DNA from: an uncultured Oscillospiraceae bacterium
GTDB taxonomy: Bacteria > Bacillota > Clostridia > Oscillospirales > Acutalibacteraceae
DNA length: 23,922 bases
Direction of reading: 5' to 3'
Assembly: GCA_900543525.1 (NCBI GenBank)
Contig: UQRS01000031.1
Span: 1-23,922 of the forward strand
Shown piece after piece: positions 23,049-23,922 of the stretch. Made by a program: the position numbers and the translations under genes. Within the stretch, counting starts at the first letter, position 1. The number at the start of each line of letters is the position of its first letter. The notes under the pieces are model-generated. The model saw nothing but the letters and a program-made list of their open reading frames with translations, had not been told where the DNA came from and did no database searches.

Positions 23049-23126
23049 CGGCCGTTTTTTTGAAAAGGAAAAGACATCCTCTCCCCCCCAAAAAAACGGC
23101 CGCCTTGCCGCCGGAAAGGCCGGCCG
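23049..23126 (-). promoter_or_regulatory. Leader terminator with a competing downstream stem
   Basis: On the minus strand a hairpin pairs CGGCCGGCCTT (23116-23126) with AAGGCGGCCG (23097-23106) with one bulged base, followed by seven T (23090-23096): a good intrinsic terminator about 40 nt after the predicted start. The 3' arm plus T-run (23089-23102) is also perfectly complementary over 14 bp to 23049-23062 further downstream. The two stems exclude each other. Confidence 0.65.
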
Positions 23127-23172
23127 CAGCAGCGCCGCGCCTTTTCGCTTTTCGGCAAAAGCTTACAGTAAC

Positions 23173-23201
23173 AGTATACTGTTTTGCGGGAAAGAACGCA
23201 A
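23173..23201 (-). promoter_or_regulatory. Promoter for the dockerin esterase gene
   Basis: On the minus strand TTGCGT (23196-23201) and TATACT (23173-23178) are 17 bp apart. It leaves a leader of about 165 nt that contains the terminator structure. Confidence 0.75.
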
Positions 23202-23509
23202 TCCTTAAAAAAACAGATTATTTAAAAAGGCAAAAAACGGCAAGCGCCCATGATACCGGTCGTTTTTTAAAGATACAATAAAACGATGCCGTCCAAAACA
23301 CGGACGACAAAAGCGCGGCAAAGAAAAAAGCCTCGAACATGAACGACGTATTGAGGCTTCGGAATATGAACAGGCTTACCAAAAAATTATCCGGCAATTT
23401 TGCGTATGGGTACACGGGTTTGAATGCTTGCGAAAATCAATGGCTTGCAAAGCAAAGCCGGTCTTTCCCTTCCCTCTTAAATTTTATCCGCAAACGACGG
23501 TTCAGGGAG
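23202..23509. other. Stretch without a supported gene
   Basis: About 300 bp between the esterase promoter and the tRNA terminator. It contains small inverted repeats (CGTCC/GGACG near 23291-23306) and a terminator-like hairpin at 23328-23359. A minus-strand frame at 23218-23415 encodes a short hydrophobic peptide but starts with GTG and has no ribosome site. I do not call a gene. Confidence 0.5.
23324..23359 (-). terminator. Weak terminator-like hairpin
   Basis: On the minus strand AAGCCTC pairs with GAGGCTT (7 bp, 18-nt loop), followed by a T-rich run (A-run at 23324-23329 on plus). What it would terminate is unclear, since the tRNA has its own terminator upstream. Confidence 0.4.
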
Positions 23510-23551
23510 AAAAAAGGAACGACAATCCTCAAAAAAAGATTGTCGTTCCTT
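23510..23551 (-). terminator. Terminator of the tRNA-Gln gene
   Basis: A perfect 14-bp stem joins 23514-23527 to 23538-23551 with a 10-nt loop. On the minus strand it is followed by a run of T (A-run 23510-23515 on plus). It begins 4 nt after the tRNA CCA end. Confidence 0.93.
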
Positions 23552-23555
23552 GTAC

Positions 23556-23629
23556 TGGCTGGGGAATAGGGATTCGAACCCCAACAAACAGAGTCAGAGT
23601 CTGTCGTGCTACCGTTACACTATTCCACA
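23556..23629 (-). tRNA. tRNA-Gln, anticodon CTG, with encoded CCA
   Basis: The 74-nt cloverleaf reads in order: acceptor TGTGGAA/TTCCCCA, D-arm GTG...CAC with GG at the normal place, anticodon stem ACAGA/TCTGT around loop CTCTGAC (anticodon CTG, decoding CAG), short variable loop, T-arm TGGGG/CCCTA with TTCGAAT loop, G73 and CCA. U1-A72 and G73 are typical for tRNA-Gln. Position 3-70 is a U-C mismatch instead of the usual G-C. The gene stands alone with its own promoter and terminator. Confidence 0.92.
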
Positions 23630-23653
23630 AGATGTAATTGCTACCGAACTTGC

Positions 23654-23681
23654 AACGATATGAATTATAAGACATATCGTT
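23654..23681. repeat. Inverted repeat around the tRNA-Gln -10 box
   Basis: AACGATATG (23654-23662) and CATATCGTT (23673-23681) form a perfect 9-bp inverted repeat with a 10-nt spacer. The -10 box (23664-23669) lies inside the spacer. This is an operator-like arrangement. Confidence 0.7.
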
Positions 23682-23692
23682 CAAAAAGTCAA
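23664..23692 (-). promoter_or_regulatory. Promoter for tRNA-Gln
   Basis: On the minus strand TTGACT (23687-23692) and TATAAT (23664-23669) are 17 bp apart, a strong vegetative promoter about 35 bp before the tRNA 5' end. Confidence 0.88.
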
Positions 23693-23778
23693 TACTTTTT
23701 TTAAAATTTTTTCAAAAAAGTTTTCAGACCCTCAAAACAGCCGACAGCAACAGGATTTTTGACGAAAAGATTTTAAAA

Positions 23779-23922
23779 TTATTTTCGTCTGATCCTTATA
23801 TCTCTGCCCAAAAAATCAAGCTGACGGGCATTTCCGCAGATTCTTGAAACAAATCTGTCAGTATAATTCTCCTGCAAATCTCTTATTGTCAGATTTGTAT
23901 TTATAATTACGGGCTTGTTTGA
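23779..23922 (-). CDS. DnaC/IstB-like ATP-binding protein, C-terminal part (cut by window edge)
   Basis: Only the last 47 residues are in the window; the frame stays open to the edge. They contain KPVIINTNLTIRDLQENYTDR, then FVSRICGN and a final FLGRDIRIRRK. The strand ending in TNLT (sensor-1-like) and the DR-x-x-SRI motif (arginine-finger region) are typical of DnaC/DnaI/IstB-family AAA+ helicase loaders. Such proteins occur on the chromosome but also very often on phages, plasmids, conjugative elements and insertion sequences. The AAA-, ATA- and AGA-rich codon use differs from the GC-rich genes elsewhere in the window. An 8-bp GACGAAAA/TTTTCGTC inverted repeat spans the stop codon (23761-23789) without a clear T-run. 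Confidence 0.72.
   Translation of the reverse strand, partial: SNKPVIINTNLTIRDLQENYTDRFVSRICGNARQLDFLGRDIRIRRK

Noticed and set aside
23218..23415. Short hydrophobic peptide frame (65 codons, minus strand)
   Set aside because: GTG start without ribosome site, overlaps a terminator-like hairpin, and the hydrophobicity follows from T-rich sequence. A real small membrane peptide cannot be excluded but is not supported.
23339..23637. Plus-strand frames running into the tRNA region
   Set aside because: They read through the complement of the tRNA and its terminator; no gene features.
1..23922. CRISPR arrays, toxin-antitoxin pairs, intact insertion sequences, phage structural genes
   Set aside because: No direct-repeat arrays, no transposase or integrase motifs and no matching small gene pairs were seen. 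The only mobile-element hint is the partial DnaC/IstB-like gene at the right edge.

Overview
The window reads as chromosomal DNA from a GC-rich member of the Clostridia, most likely the Oscillospirales/Ruminococcaceae (inference). The support is Firmicutes-type gene order (SRP RNA-dnaX-ybaB-recR, rpsO-pnp, proB-proA), SAM-I and FMN riboswitches, a DUF1292 gene, strong GGAGG ribosome sites, vegetative promoters with 17-bp spacers, and a secreted enzyme ending in a dockerin. By eye the genes are clearly GC-rich. The last ~700 bases are much more AT-rich. Most genes lie on the minus strand; DUF1292, the 6S RNA and the SRP RNA-dnaX-ybaB-recR block lie on the plus strand.

Left part (1-6,350): a DUF1292 gene and a probable 6S RNA converge on metK. 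metK follows a complete SAM-I riboswitch with terminator. ribU, for riboflavin uptake, follows a complete FMN riboswitch with terminator. The metK and ribU promoters sit inside the last codons of the genes upstream of them. A coupled pair of unknown function (zinc-ribbon protein and DUF1294 membrane protein) comes before ribU. proB-proA, for proline synthesis, follows.

Middle (6,370-16,900): rpsO-pnp has a clear promoter, a structured rpsO leader, a terminator between the genes and a long hairpin in the pnp leader. Next come trmL, manA, a pyridoxal-kinase-family gene and galU, then a coupled Nudix / RING-zinc-ribbon membrane protein pair, a left-handed beta-helix protein and hisH-hisF. hisH-hisF and the SRP RNA operon have divergent promoters about 40 bp apart.

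Right part (16,900-23,922): large SRP RNA, dnaX, ybaB and recR form the classical operon and end at a clean terminator. About 400 bp of hairpin-rich non-coding DNA follows. Then comes a large secreted protein (signal peptide, LGFP-like repeats, SGNH esterase, dockerin). Its leader holds a terminator hairpin whose 3' side can also pair perfectly with sequence further downstream. A tRNA-Gln gene has its own promoter and terminator, an inverted repeat around its -10 box and a mismatch in the acceptor stem. The window ends in the 3' part of a DnaC/IstB-like ATPase gene, which suggests the edge of a mobile or recently acquired segment.

I found no CRISPR array, toxin-antitoxin pair, defence island or intact insertion sequence. 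Most of the window is core metabolism and information processing. The less explained parts are the regulatory RNA structures, two small gene pairs of unknown role, the dockerin protein and the AT-rich right edge.
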